A stretch of 57,201 nucleotides of DNA from G963674685 sp964591275 (GTDB taxonomy: Bacteria > Lernaellota > Lernaellaia > JACKCT01). The notes under the pieces are model-generated. The model was not told where the DNA came from and searched no databases. It worked only from the letters and a program-made list of their open reading frames with translations. This document shows, in pieces, positions 49,352-57,201 of this stretch. The stretch lies in NCBI GenBank assembly GCA_964591275.1, contig CAZQAE010000032.1, positions 1 through 57,201 on the forward strand. The letters run 5' to 3'. Positions within the stretch are counted from its first letter, which is position 1, and each line of letters opens with the position of its first letter. Both the position numbers and the translations under genes were made by a program.

Positions 49352-51034
49352 ATGCCGGTAAGGCGCCGATTCACACTTTTCAGTCGCGAATCCTTTCTTC
49401 TTTTGTTATTGATTATTTTTCATTCAATCATTCTCGTTTTCTACGTTTCCCATCACATGCACGGAGCCCCGTTGTTCGGCGATGAGGCCGACAAGATTTC
49501 GCAGGCTGCAAAATACTACTTCAGCGGCGACATGGAGGTTCTGGACGGCGCCCCCTACCCTCCGCTCCTTTATTTCACTACGCAGCCGCTGTTCAAATGT
49601 TTCGGAGTGTCAAAAACCGTTGCTGTATCCACCAACATAATTTTCATTATATTGCTGGTAGTTTCCACGTTCTGGATAGCCATGAAACTTGCTCCGGGCA
49701 CCGGCTACGGCCTTCTTGCTGCCGGAATCGTGATGGTTTTCCCAGGAACCATCGCATTGTCGCGCATCTACTACCAGGACTTCGCCAATATCGCCATGAC
49801 TTCGACAGCCATGGCGTTTCTCCTGGCTTCACGCGGTTTCACATCACGTAAGTGGACTCTCGCTTTCGGCCTGGTCAGCGGATTGGGAATGTTGACAAGG
49901 GGAAACTTCTGTATTTTTCTTTTCGGCCCAGCTGCGGGAGTGCTGGCCATGTCAATGCTTGGAATTGCTCACTGGGGATATGAAATTGCGCCGCAAGAAC
50001 GATCCAGGATGAGAATTATCTTCAATGTCGCACTCGGCTTCATTCTCAGCGTCGCCGTCGCTTCCATTTGGTATCTGCGCGATTACCCCGTGGTAATAAA
50101 CTTCGGCTTGCAAAGAGTCACACTTGAAGCCAATGCGGCGGAAGTCGTCCGGCACAATCCAAAGAGCATTTTTTTCTATCTTTACTCATTAATCGACTAC
50201 CAGATTTCGGAATTGCTTTTCATTCCTGTGGCGGCATTGGGGATTTGGGGAGTTGCGAGACGTTTCACAGTAACCTTACCGCTCCTTCTGTGTATCCTTG
50301 TTGGATATTTGGTTTTTGTTTTTCCCGAGTGGAAACTTGCCCGCTACGTCGCCCCAATGCTTCCGGCTTTTGCGGTTCTGCTCGCCGTTGGAGCAGCCTC
50401 GGTAAAATGCTCCATCCTCAGAGTAATCATCATTATTTTCTGCATACTTACCGGCACTATGCAATATGCTTTTCTAACATTTCCCAGCCGATTTTCGGAA
50501 GAATATTTCATTGGAGCCGGACGCCTGGCGGCGCCTCTGCTCGGCTACCGAATGGGAATCGACGATTACCAGGACGACATTCCAAAACCGATCAGCAACA
50601 CGAATTTCCATATCAAGGAAACTGGAGAAGTTTTAAGAGAATTTATGGAAAAGCGCGCGGTAAAAAACAAAGATTCCAAAGACGCAGTTTTCAACCCTTT
50701 TACAATGTCGTGTTTCGCCGAAGCAGTGTTGATCCCTGATGAGCCTGGCAGTCAAAGCCTGATAGATTGCGGCTACGAGTGGCCTTACGTCAGTGCTGTT
50801 TACAATCTGAACATGCGCGTGATCCAAAGCTATCTGCATCCCGATGGGAAAGTCGAGTTACATCCCTCGCCTGATTTCATCGCCGCCGATCTGGATCCAG
50901 GCAACAGCGATATCATTGCCTGTTTCGATCCGAAACTCATTGAAATATTCGGATTGCAAGACAAATACGATTCGCTGGGAAGTTGGCATATTGCCGGTAA
51001 CGGAATCCCCATGCACTTGTATGGCAAGAAATGA
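49352..51034 (+). CDS. GT-C glycosyltransferase-like membrane protein (ArnT/PMT type)
   Basis: A 560-residue protein with about ten membrane helices and a soluble C-terminal part from about residue 400. The first extracytoplasmic loop has APLFGDEADKIS, with Asp44-Glu45 in the position of the DE motif of protein O-mannosyltransferases and ArnT. LSRIYYQDFANIAMTSTAMA matches the second conserved loop. Such enzymes transfer sugars from polyprenyl phosphate to lipid A, proteins or glycans outside the membrane. It has its own promoter, is divergent from the Asp-rich lipoprotein gene and converges on the FAD oxidase gene. The acceptor is unknown. Confidence 0.8.
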   Translation: MPVRRRFTLFSRESFLLLLLIIFHSIILVFYVSHHMHGAPLFGDEADKISQAAKYYFSGDMEVLDGAPYPPLLYFTTQPLFKCFGVSKTVAVSTNIIFIILLVVSTFWIAMKLAPGTGYGLLAAGIVMVFPGTIALSRIYYQDFANIAMTSTAMAFLLASRGFTSRKWTLAFGLVSGLGMLTRGNFCIFLFGPAAGVLAMSMLGIAHWGYEIAPQERSRMRIIFNVALGFILSVAVASIWYLRDYPVVINFGLQRVTLEANAAEVVRHNPKSIFFYLYSLIDYQISELLFIPVAALGIWGVARRFTVTLPLLLCILVGYLVFVFPEWKLARYVAPMLPAFAVLLAVGAASVKCSILRVIIIIFCILTGTMQYAFLTFPSRFSEEYFIGAGRLAAPLLGYRMGIDDYQDDIPKPISNTNFHIKETGEVLREFMEKRAVKNKDSKDAVFNPFTMSCFAEAVLIPDEPGSQSLIDCGYEWPYVSAVYNLNMRVIQSYLHPDGKVELHPSPDFIAADLDPGNSDIIACFDPKLIEIFGLQDKYDSLGSWHIAGNGIPMHLYGKK

Positions 51035-51050
51035 AAACTTGTAATTAGAC

Positions 51051-52430
51051 TTAGTCAGCAGGCCAGATTTTTCCCGGGTTGAGAATGCCCCGAGAATCGA
51101 ATTGCTTTTTCAAGGCCTTGTGCATTTCCAAACTGACGGCAGACAACTCACGCGCAATAAATGGTCGCTTGGCAATTCCGATGCCGTGCTCACCGGAAAT
51201 TGTACCATTCAATTCCAGAGTAAGATCAAAAAGTCGGCTGCGAAATTGCTCAACTTTCGACGATACGCCGGGCTCATCCGGGTCAAAAAGAACATTCACA
51301 TGAAGATTTCCATCCCCGGCATGACCATACACCGCGTGCCTCAGGCCCAGGGTTGAAGCGAGCTTTGTTATCCCTTCAATAGCGTCCGCCAGCTTGGAAA
51401 TGGGCACGGCAATGTCTTCAGCGACCTTTTTCGGAGCCACTTTTTTGAGCGCCGTGCTGATGACGCGCCGCGCATCCCAAATATTTTTTGTCTGCCTGTC
51501 ATCGACCGCGACGCGCGTTTTGGCGCCTATTGCCTTTAGCAGCGCATCAAGCATCGCAGTTTCCTCATCCACAACGTCCTTGCGCCCGTCGAGTTCTATT
51601 AAAAGGAAAGGCGCATCAATGCCGAGAGGCCTAAAACTCACTTGCTCTGCGGCCGCAACGCTTTGCTTGTCGACAAGTTCAAGTGCCGCAGGAAGCACGG
51701 GACTTTGCAATACGACTTCGATGCCTTTGGCGCAATGACGCAAATCGCCAAATGACGCAATCATTGTCCGGCGGCTCTCAGGCTTGCGCGTCAGACGCAA
51801 TGTCAATTCGCAGATGATGCCGAGGGTTCCCTCGCTTCCCACGAAAAGACTGGTCAGGTCATAACCAACGACGCCCTTTCGAGTCGCCGCGCCCGTCGAC
51901 AAAAGCCTTCCATCGGCCAGGACGCCTTGGAGGCCAAGTACGTAGTCTCCGGTAACCCCGTATTTCACCGCGCGCAAACCGCCGGCGTTCGTTGCCGCGT
52001 TTCCGCCTATCGTGCATTCATCGGCTGACGCCGGATCCGGCGGATAAAACAGCCCGGATTTCTCGACTGTATTCTGAAGCGCCGCAGTCACCAAACCCGC
52101 TTCAACTCTGACGGTCATTGAAATCGCATCCAGGGAAATAATCCGATTCATCCGCGTCAAATCCAAAACGACTGCGGGCGATACGCAGACCGCGCCGCCG
52201 ACGTTTCCGGTTCCTGCGCCGCGCGGCAAAATAGGCAATCGATTTTCGTAACAAATTTTCATGATAGCCTGGACGTCTTGCGTGGAACCGGGACGGAGGA
52301 CTAGAGATGGAGCAATTCCCGTTACTTTATTGTCGTGGTCGTAGATGGCGAGATCATCATGCGAAAAAAGGACTTCGTCGTCGCCAATGGCCGCCGCAAA
52401 GCGTCCGGCGTATTCCTTGATCTTATCCAC
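51051..52430 (-). CDS. FAD-linked oxidase, GlcD / D-lactate dehydrogenase family
   Basis: A 459-residue flavoenzyme that oxidises a 2-hydroxy acid such as glycolate or D-lactate. The N-terminal FAD domain has PRGAGTGNVGGAVCVSPAVV and CTIGGNAATNAGGLRAVKYG; the C-terminal domain has YGHAGDGNLHVNVLF and GTISGEHGIGIAKR, the metal and substrate motifs of the GlcD/LDHD group. No iron-sulfur subunit (GlcF) is adjacent, so electrons may go to another acceptor. The start is GTG and overlaps the alpha/beta hydrolase gene by eight bases. D-lactate, glycolate and 2-hydroxyglutarate are all possible substrates. Confidence 0.9.
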   Translation of the reverse strand: MDKIKEYAGRFAAAIGDDEVLFSHDDLAIYDHDNKVTGIAPSLVLRPGSTQDVQAIMKICYENRLPILPRGAGTGNVGGAVCVSPAVVLDLTRMNRIISLDAISMTVRVEAGLVTAALQNTVEKSGLFYPPDPASADECTIGGNAATNAGGLRAVKYGVTGDYVLGLQGVLADGRLLSTGAATRKGVVGYDLTSLFVGSEGTLGIICELTLRLTRKPESRRTMIASFGDLRHCAKGIEVVLQSPVLPAALELVDKQSVAAAEQVSFRPLGIDAPFLLIELDGRKDVVDEETAMLDALLKAIGAKTRVAVDDRQTKNIWDARRVISTALKKVAPKKVAEDIAVPISKLADAIEGITKLASTLGLRHAVYGHAGDGNLHVNVLFDPDEPGVSSKVEQFRSRLFDLTLELNGTISGEHGIGIAKRPFIARELSAVSLEMHKALKKQFDSRGILNPGKIWPAD

Positions 52431-53187
52431 GAAAAAATTCCGCCAATTCGTAGGCCACTTCTTTAGGACGCTCGGCCATCAGCATATGTCCAGCACCCTC
52501 GAATCGAACAAGCTTTGCGCCGGGAACCGCCGCCGCCAGGGCTTTGTTTCGATTTTCACTCACCATGACATCCAGGCTTCCATAGAGCACAGCCAGTGGG
52601 TGTTTCAATTGGCCGACACGGTCCTTGATGTCATAGGCGTGGCACGCATTGAAATCATTAAAAGCTGTCACGGGATTACAGGCAATCATGTCGGCGACAA
52701 CGGCGTCAACAATCCGAGGATCCGCGTCATTCCCAAAACCCCATTGCCTCATCATTTCCATCGCACCGGCAAAGTCCTCTTTGACCCCCGTAAACAAGGC
52801 GGGGTTCACCGGTATGCGATAGCCGCTTCCCAAAATAGCCACTTTCTCAATAATATCCGGAGCGTCAAGTGCAGCGGTGAGAACAACCCCGCCCCCCATG
52901 GAATGCCCCACCAGGCAGCAGCGCCGAAAGCCCATCGCAGAAATGAAATCCATTAAAGCCCGCGCATATTCATCCACGGAAGTCATGCCCTGGGCCCTGG
53001 ACTTTCCGTGACCGGGAAGATCAATAAAATGAATGGGGCGCTCGGGCAGCATATCGGCCAAAGCCCTCGTCAACGAAAGCCAGGCAAGCATGTTCCCGGC
53101 TGCGCCATGCACGAAAATGATGGGGGGCTGGGCGCCGTCCGCGTTGCGACTCCGGTATGCGATCCCGGTCGCTTCATGGAAGTTCAT
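52423..53187 (-). CDS. Alpha/beta hydrolase
   Basis: A 254-residue hydrolase. IIFVHGAAGN supplies the oxyanion HG (27-28), GHSMGGG the nucleophile Ser96, YGSLDVMVS Asp206 and GAGHML His234, so the triad is complete. IDLPGHGKS is the strand after the first loop. The family covers esterases, lactonases and C-C hydrolases; no specific substrate can be read. It overlaps the FAD oxidase gene by eight bases, so a linked role such as lactone opening before oxidation is conceivable. Seven bases separate it from the secreted glycosidase-like gene upstream. Confidence 0.88.
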   Translation of the reverse strand: MNFHEATGIAYRSRNADGAQPPIIFVHGAAGNMLAWLSLTRALADMLPERPIHFIDLPGHGKSRAQGMTSVDEYARALMDFISAMGFRRCCLVGHSMGGGVVLTAALDAPDIIEKVAILGSGYRIPVNPALFTGVKEDFAGAMEMMRQWGFGNDADPRIVDAVVADMIACNPVTAFNDFNACHAYDIKDRVGQLKHPLAVLYGSLDVMVSENRNKALAAAVPGAKLVRFEGAGHMLMAERPKEVAYELAEFFRG

Positions 53188-53194
53188 CTGGTCG

Positions 53195-55000
53195 CTACCT
53201 CATGGAAAATACGTAAACATGACGTTCATAAGGCTTGAAGGCATCAATGAACTGATTGGGCAATGAGGAGATTAATCGATTTTCAAAACGTACTTCGATA
53301 TTCCGCAAGGCCGGCAAGCCTTCTACAGTGATCTTGGCTTTTTTTACCGCTCCCCTAGACGCATTGACAACGATCAATGCGTATTTTCCATCTTGGCGTT
53401 TGCGTAATGTGAAATGCAGATCATCCGGCGCTTTTACGCGTCCCGACGATCCCATGATATCCACCACTTCCGACGGGGGCACGAGGAAAGATTCAATGCC
53501 GTTTTTCGGTGATGTGATTTCCGTGGCAAACTGCTGAATGCCCGCCCAGGCTTGCGGGATGTAAGACATGTCAAGAAAGTTCCCCGTATAGTCGAGGAAA
53601 AAGATGACGCCGTGGATACCGTGTGCGATGGAAATGTAACCCTGCACAACGATTTCTTCTTTCGTCAGCTTACGTTTTTCCCTGCCGTCCTGCCCTTCGA
53701 TGCATGCCCATAGGGCTTTCGTGTCGCCGAGTTGGCGACGCATTTCATCAATGCGCTTGGCAATCTCGGTCACGGGACGATCATTACCCACCGGGTAAAC
53801 ATCAAAAGCCGCGATATCGAATGCGTCGCGATAATATTCGTAGATACGCGGTTTCCATGCCTGGAAGAGTAATAAGATCGGCGAATCCGGATCGGCGCGG
53901 CGAATGCGGTCCGTGATCTGCATAGCGAATTCCACCGGCGCGCCCCACGTGGCGTCGTCGTGATCCGGCTCGTCAATGGGATACCAAAGGAGATTCGACT
54001 TGGTTTTGGCGTTAAGCTTGACGACATCTTCCATGACGCGAAGCATCTCGGATTCTTTGCCGTACGTGTTTTCGATCCAATACGATCTCGTGTCCGTGAA
54101 AAACTGCACGCTGCATGAAATTCCGGCCTCCGCGCACGCTTCATTCCAGTCAGGGAAACCATATCGGACACGGTCGTTGAAATTGCGGTCGGAGTACACC
54201 TGCCAGCCGCGTTTCCAGTTCATCTCCCAGGATTGCAGATTGACGTGGTTGCAGCCGGCTTTGGCAAAATTTTTCCAGGAAGATTCGCGCATGCCCTTGA
54301 CCATGGGGCCAACGATAAATCGCGGTTTTTCACCTTTTTGATAGACCATCGTGCGACCGATGTCGCCAAATTTCGTCGGCGGCGGAGTCGGCCAGAAACC
54401 GGGTTTTTCAGGCGTGTCGAGAAACTTTTCGTTGGACAGGCGAATCCAATCCACCGCCAGATCACCGACCAGATCGCCAAAATCACTTCTCGATATTTGA
54501 AATTCAAACCATCCTTTTTTCGCTGCGGGTGTTTTCCTCGGGAAGCTCATGAGCGCGGTTTTCCATTTATGATCGAAGGCGCCGCCTAACTGGCCGATTT
54601 GAAATCTTTTCCCACCCGTTTGGGTCCACAGACTGACGGGCGCCAGGAGATTATCCTTATAGCGAATGGCGAGATGGAGCGTTTTGCCCCAAGTGATTTC
54701 CCGAGCGCGAAAAATGCCGAAATGGTAAGATTTCAAGACGCGGGCGCTTATGGCGTCGCTTTTATTCCGGGGAGCGGTTACCCACCAGAAATTTTCATTC
54801 GTTTCGTATTGAACGAATTTTTCCGGCTTGGTGATACCCCAAAACCAGTAGTTCACCTCCGGCTTTGGAAAATAAATGTCGTTTTGATCGTTGAAATCGG
54901 TTGCCGATCCGAAATCGTAATAGCGTTCCTCGGCTTGAGCCGAAACAGCAACGAATGACACGATCAGGACCAAAGCCGCGAGTGCCAAAGTGGTGCGCAT
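53195..55000 (-). CDS. Secreted glycosidase-like protein (beta-sandwich plus TIM barrel)
   Basis: A 601-residue exported protein. The signal peptide ends at SAQA-EERYYD. Residues about 25-180 are a beta-sandwich of carbohydrate-binding type (FGSATDFNDQNDIYFPKPE, WVTAPRNKSDAI). The middle resembles a (beta/alpha)8 glycosidase: LLWYPIDEPDHDD could hold the acid, AFDVYPVG and GVIFFLDYTGN follow, and the C-terminus is a short beta domain (KYALIVVNASRG). This is the layout of family GH5/GH42-like relatives, without a clear assignment. I chose the ATG at 55000, preceded by AAGGGA; a longer frame would run antisense through the tRNA-Asp gene and is rejected. Confidence 0.75.
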   Translation of the reverse strand: MRTTLALAALVLIVSFVAVSAQAEERYYDFGSATDFNDQNDIYFPKPEVNYWFWGITKPEKFVQYETNENFWWVTAPRNKSDAISARVLKSYHFGIFRAREITWGKTLHLAIRYKDNLLAPVSLWTQTGGKRFQIGQLGGAFDHKWKTALMSFPRKTPAAKKGWFEFQISRSDFGDLVGDLAVDWIRLSNEKFLDTPEKPGFWPTPPPTKFGDIGRTMVYQKGEKPRFIVGPMVKGMRESSWKNFAKAGCNHVNLQSWEMNWKRGWQVYSDRNFNDRVRYGFPDWNEACAEAGISCSVQFFTDTRSYWIENTYGKESEMLRVMEDVVKLNAKTKSNLLWYPIDEPDHDDATWGAPVEFAMQITDRIRRADPDSPILLLFQAWKPRIYEYYRDAFDIAAFDVYPVGNDRPVTEIAKRIDEMRRQLGDTKALWACIEGQDGREKRKLTKEEIVVQGYISIAHGIHGVIFFLDYTGNFLDMSYIPQAWAGIQQFATEITSPKNGIESFLVPPSEVVDIMGSSGRVKAPDDLHFTLRKRQDGKYALIVVNASRGAVKKAKITVEGLPALRNIEVRFENRLISSLPNQFIDAFKPYERHVYVFSMR

Positions 55001-55036
55001 GGAAATCCCTTGGTGATGGTGACAACCCTTTTCGGT

Positions 55037-55066
55037 ATGATAGACGCGTTGTACGGTTCGCGGCAA
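55037..55066 (-). promoter_or_regulatory. Candidate promoter of the glycosidase-like gene
   Basis: Minus-strand TTGCCG (55061-55066), 18 bases, TATCAT (55037-55042). It lies 37 bases before the ATG at 55000. Confidence 0.45.
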
Positions 55067-55210
55067 GCCAATAAATGCGGATTTCCTGCTATGGTGACGA
55101 TAGCCTGCGGAATTTTTGATGGCAACGGTCCACGGGAACCCGGCAATCAACGACACATAGAGACTAAAAAGGCCTTCATTCCAAAAATCTCGATATGCGC
55201 CACGAACATC

Positions 55211-55237
55211 TTGACATCCGAAAAAAAAACCTATAAT
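55211..55237 (+). promoter_or_regulatory. Promoter of tRNA-Asp with short spacer
   Basis: Perfect TTGACA (55211-55216) and perfect TATAAT (55232-55237), separated by only 15 bases, of which nine are A. The tRNA begins 15 bases downstream of the -10 box. Confidence 0.7.
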
Positions 55238-55252
55238 CCGACATCCAGATGT

Positions 55253-55326
<74 letters not shown>

Positions 55327-55332
55327 TTCGAA

Positions 55333-55364
55333 AAAGCCCGTAATTCCAAGGAGTTACGGGCTTT
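55333..55364. terminator. Hairpin after tRNA-Asp, probable terminator
   Basis: Perfect 11-pair stem, AAAGCCCGTAA with TTACGGGCTTT, and a ten-base loop. The stem ends in TTT on the plus strand, and by symmetry also on the minus strand, so it can end the tRNA transcript and the recombinase transcript. Confidence 0.65.
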
Positions 55365-55413
55365 GCTTTGCCCAAAACACCCTTTGGTGACAGATTGGTG
55401 ACAGCGCCTGGAC

Positions 55414-56697
55414 TCATTTTGTCTTTTTAAGTTTGGGTGATGCCAATTGTTGGCCTCCAAAGAGACGGTCCTCAAGCTGCCCGATCACAGTTTTCAGTTG
55501 GGTCTGCTCAATCTGCAGATAGTGCTCACGTGTCACCCTTATTTCCTTTTGCCCCGCGAGTTTCCCCGCTGCCTCCAGATCCCCGCTGGCCATCTGGGTC
55601 TGACTCACAAAGGTGCGGCGCAGCGCGTGTGGACTTACTTTCCTAATACCCGCCCGGCGACATGTCCGGTGAAGCGCCTTTCGCAGTAGCTCGTTGCATA
55701 CCGGCCTGCCGGCTTCGGTCATGAAGATCAGATCGTCCTGAAGGCGTGTTTCCGCCTTCTGCTCACTCAGGACCGCCTGAAGGCTCTCTCCGACAGGGAT
55801 GATCCGCCGGCTGTCGCATTTGGGAGCACGGAATTGTGGCTCATTATTCTTGCGCCCGTATCGGATATATTGGCGGACTATTCGAAGGATAGGCCCACCA
55901 AGGGCGCCTTCATCGTAATCCTCCCACTTCAACCCTGCGAGTTCCATTGCTCGAAGACCAGTAAGAATGAGGACGCGAACCATTCGCCCGTATGAGCCCC
56001 AACAGGCATCCCAAAGACGTTGTACTTCGTCAAGCCTGAGAGTGTCTGGTTCAGACTTCTCTCGATGATCTGGGACCTTATCTATTTTGGGTCGCCTCTC
56101 AATTTTTTCCCGATCTTCGGCAACGCTAAGAATGCGGCCAAGAACGCCCGTAATGTTGTTGATGTACTTTGCCGAAAGATGACCTGCCGGATCAGCCCTT
56201 GTGACCTCGCTCACGACTTCTTGAAGCTCGGTAATGAAGTCCTGAATAAAGCTACGCTTAAACTCGCTTAGCCGGTGATCCAGAAGAGCGGTCTTCATGT
56301 TCCCGATTGGCTTCATGAAATATCTTTCGATGGTCCGCTCTTGCTCATCTATCGTCCGGGGCGAAAGTGGCTTGTTGCGGCCTAACTCCCGAAATCGGCG
56401 AAACTCAAGTAAAAACTCACCCAGCGTCGGATCGTTGGTGTAGTCTTTCTTCTCCACTCCCATCAGCTCATAGTCAGATTCATCGAACTCAAAGCGATCC
56501 AACGCAATCAGTTTGTGCGCCTTCCATCGCTCTGCCTGTTCCTGGTTTCTCGCGAGTATTTTATAGCGACGACGCACGTCCTGTTCCCCGTGTTGCGGAG
56601 GAAGATAATAATCGCAGTTCCACACTCCTCGACGATCAATGCGTTTGTACACCTTGAGGCGGTGCTCATAAATTCGTGGAATTGTCAGTTTGCTCAT
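55414..56697 (-). CDS. int: Tyrosine recombinase / phage-type integrase
   Basis: Integrates and excises the mobile element at the adjacent tRNA-Asp. Of 427 residues, about 1-80 resemble an arm-binding region, 90-200 a SAM-like core-binding domain, and 220-400 the catalytic domain. Catalytic residues are Arg249 (LTGLRAMELAGL), Lys293, His357-x-x-Arg360 (HALRRTF) and Tyr393 (REHYLQ). The usual His of LGH is Gln383 here (LAGQ), a substitution that can be tolerated. Its ATG overlaps by four bases the stop of an excisionase-like gene, the common xis-int arrangement. The gene points towards the tRNA, so the element extends to the right beyond the window. Confidence 0.9.
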   Translation of the reverse strand: MSKLTIPRIYEHRLKVYKRIDRRGVWNCDYYLPPQHGEQDVRRRYKILARNQEQAERWKAHKLIALDRFEFDESDYELMGVEKKDYTNDPTLGEFLLEFRRFRELGRNKPLSPRTIDEQERTIERYFMKPIGNMKTALLDHRLSEFKRSFIQDFITELQEVVSEVTRADPAGHLSAKYINNITGVLGRILSVAEDREKIERRPKIDKVPDHREKSEPDTLRLDEVQRLWDACWGSYGRMVRVLILTGLRAMELAGLKWEDYDEGALGGPILRIVRQYIRYGRKNNEPQFRAPKCDSRRIIPVGESLQAVLSEQKAETRLQDDLIFMTEAGRPVCNELLRKALHRTCRRAGIRKVSPHALRRTFVSQTQMASGDLEAAGKLAGQKEIRVTREHYLQIEQTQLKTVIGQLEDRLFGGQQLASPKLKKTK

Positions 56698-57108
56698 GTC
56701 TCGGCCCCCTTCCTTCGGGACCGAACCTTGCTTTTTTCGTGTATGCTTGGTTTCCGTCGCTGCGCGAGGAAAAAGTCTAAATCCTTTCTCAGGTAAATTC
56801 GACGACCCTTGCCGAGGTTGCAGTATGCAAGCTCACCAGTGCGTACCGCGAAGTACCGTAATGAGTCCTCAGGCAACTTCAGGTAGGCCGCAGCTTCCTC
56901 CTCGCTAAAGGTATCGTTTGGCGACGGAACCGTAACGTTCAGGGAAATGATTTGGTTGTCAAAGAGCTTCTCGTTCGTATTGGGCGCATTGCCCTGGTTT
57001 GGATTTATAATTTTTTCGTATGTTTTTTTACTGACTACCTGGCCAGGAATTTTCTGGCCTTCAGTACTAAATCCGCGCTCAGAATTTTGCGAAATGATGT
57101 CGACTCAT
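56694..57108 (-). pseudogene. Excisionase-like helix-turn-helix gene with apparent +1 frameshift
   Basis: The C-terminal 80 residues are a typical MerR/AlpA-type excisionase domain: TFSEEEAAAYLKLPEDSLRY, then VRTGELAYCNLGKGRRIYLR and KDLDFFLAQR. Read upstream, this frame stays open back to about 57100 but contains no ATG or GTG; the only TTG (56876) would cut the domain. A different frame has an ATG at 57108 with GAGG eight bases upstream, giving MSRHHFAKF and then TGA (57079-57081). Skipping one base at TTC-TGA joins the two into a 137-residue protein. So the gene is broken by an indel, read by programmed frameshifting, or starts at a rare codon such as the CTG at 56942. The stop overlaps int. 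Confidence 0.55.
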
Positions 57109-57201
57109 TTTTGGAACCTCATGTAAATTTTGGATATATTTATTGTCTCATTTCATCGGCAGGGCTATTGGCCCTACTCCCCCATAGGTTCATGGACACT
57201 T

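Overview
The window comes from a Gram-negative bacterium, most likely a metagenome-assembled contig: there is a run of ten Ns at 45791-45800. Evidence for an outer membrane is direct. A heptose/Kdo/lipid A cluster (lpxK, gmhB, hldA, rfaE2, kdsA) lies at 18862-23095, two FadL/OMPP1-type outer-membrane proteins lie at 3809-6520, and several lipoproteins are present. Separate heptose kinase and adenylyltransferase genes, FHA proteins, an Hanks-type kinase and lipoproteins with long aspartate-rich tethers point to a deltaproteobacterium-like or related uncultured lineage. I cannot name the taxon from sequence alone.

Layout. 1-2599: an ABC exporter (permease cut by the window edge, plus ATPase) and two overlapping FHA-domain genes. 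2627-6520: a beta-propeller lipoprotein and two 449-residue FadL-like proteins. 6754-13014: a plus-strand cassette of a six-hairpin glycosidase, an O-carbamoyltransferase and two membrane-anchored SGNH hydrolases, which looks like polysaccharide or secondary-metabolite tailoring. 13041-13181: a compact promoter-terminator unit that may be a small RNA or 25-residue gene. 13285-17366: a class III CoA-transferase/racemase and two secreted propeller-like proteins, one aspartate-rich. 17379-18745: queD and two related phasin-like genes behind a promoter with twin operators. 18862-23095: the LPS inner-core and lipid A operon, including a 58-residue Trm112-like gene. 23220-27060: a zinc-ribbon protein, a GT-C-like membrane protein and a TPR-containing SGNH hydrolase. 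27069-33046: housekeeping genes (queA, slipin/NfeD, uracil-DNA glycosylase, coaBC, MBL hydrolase). 33226-36783: a serine/threonine kinase, a Nudix hydrolase, an unknown gene and a thioesterase. 36813-38139: an arginine/glycine/asparagine-rich protein and tRNA-Arg and tRNA-Ala. 38139-40654: purM and a flavoprotein. 40661-47439: two GT-C-like membrane proteins flanking two B12-type radical SAM genes. 47617-51034: two aspartate-rich lipoproteins (one with a thioredoxin domain) and another GT-C-like protein. 51051-55000: a GlcD-like FAD oxidase, an alpha/beta hydrolase and a secreted glycosidase-like protein. 55253-57201: tRNA-Asp followed by a tyrosine recombinase and an excisionase-like gene, the left end of an integrated element.

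How the genes fit together. Much of the window serves the cell envelope: core LPS synthesis, four multi-spanning glycosyltransferase-like proteins, three SGNH hydrolases that could add or remove acyl groups, a carbamoyltransferase and two radical SAM enzymes that could alter sugars or lipids. The aspartate-rich lipoproteins form a second theme, with the same tether carrying different cargo domains. The items I consider most worth follow-up are the small transcript at 13041-13181, the phasin promoter with duplicated operators, the radical SAM/GT-C operon (including a gene split by the assembly gap), the SGNH hydrolase with TPRs inside its catalytic domain, and the apparent +1 frameshift in the excisionase gene. 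I saw no CRISPR array, rRNA or intact transposase.
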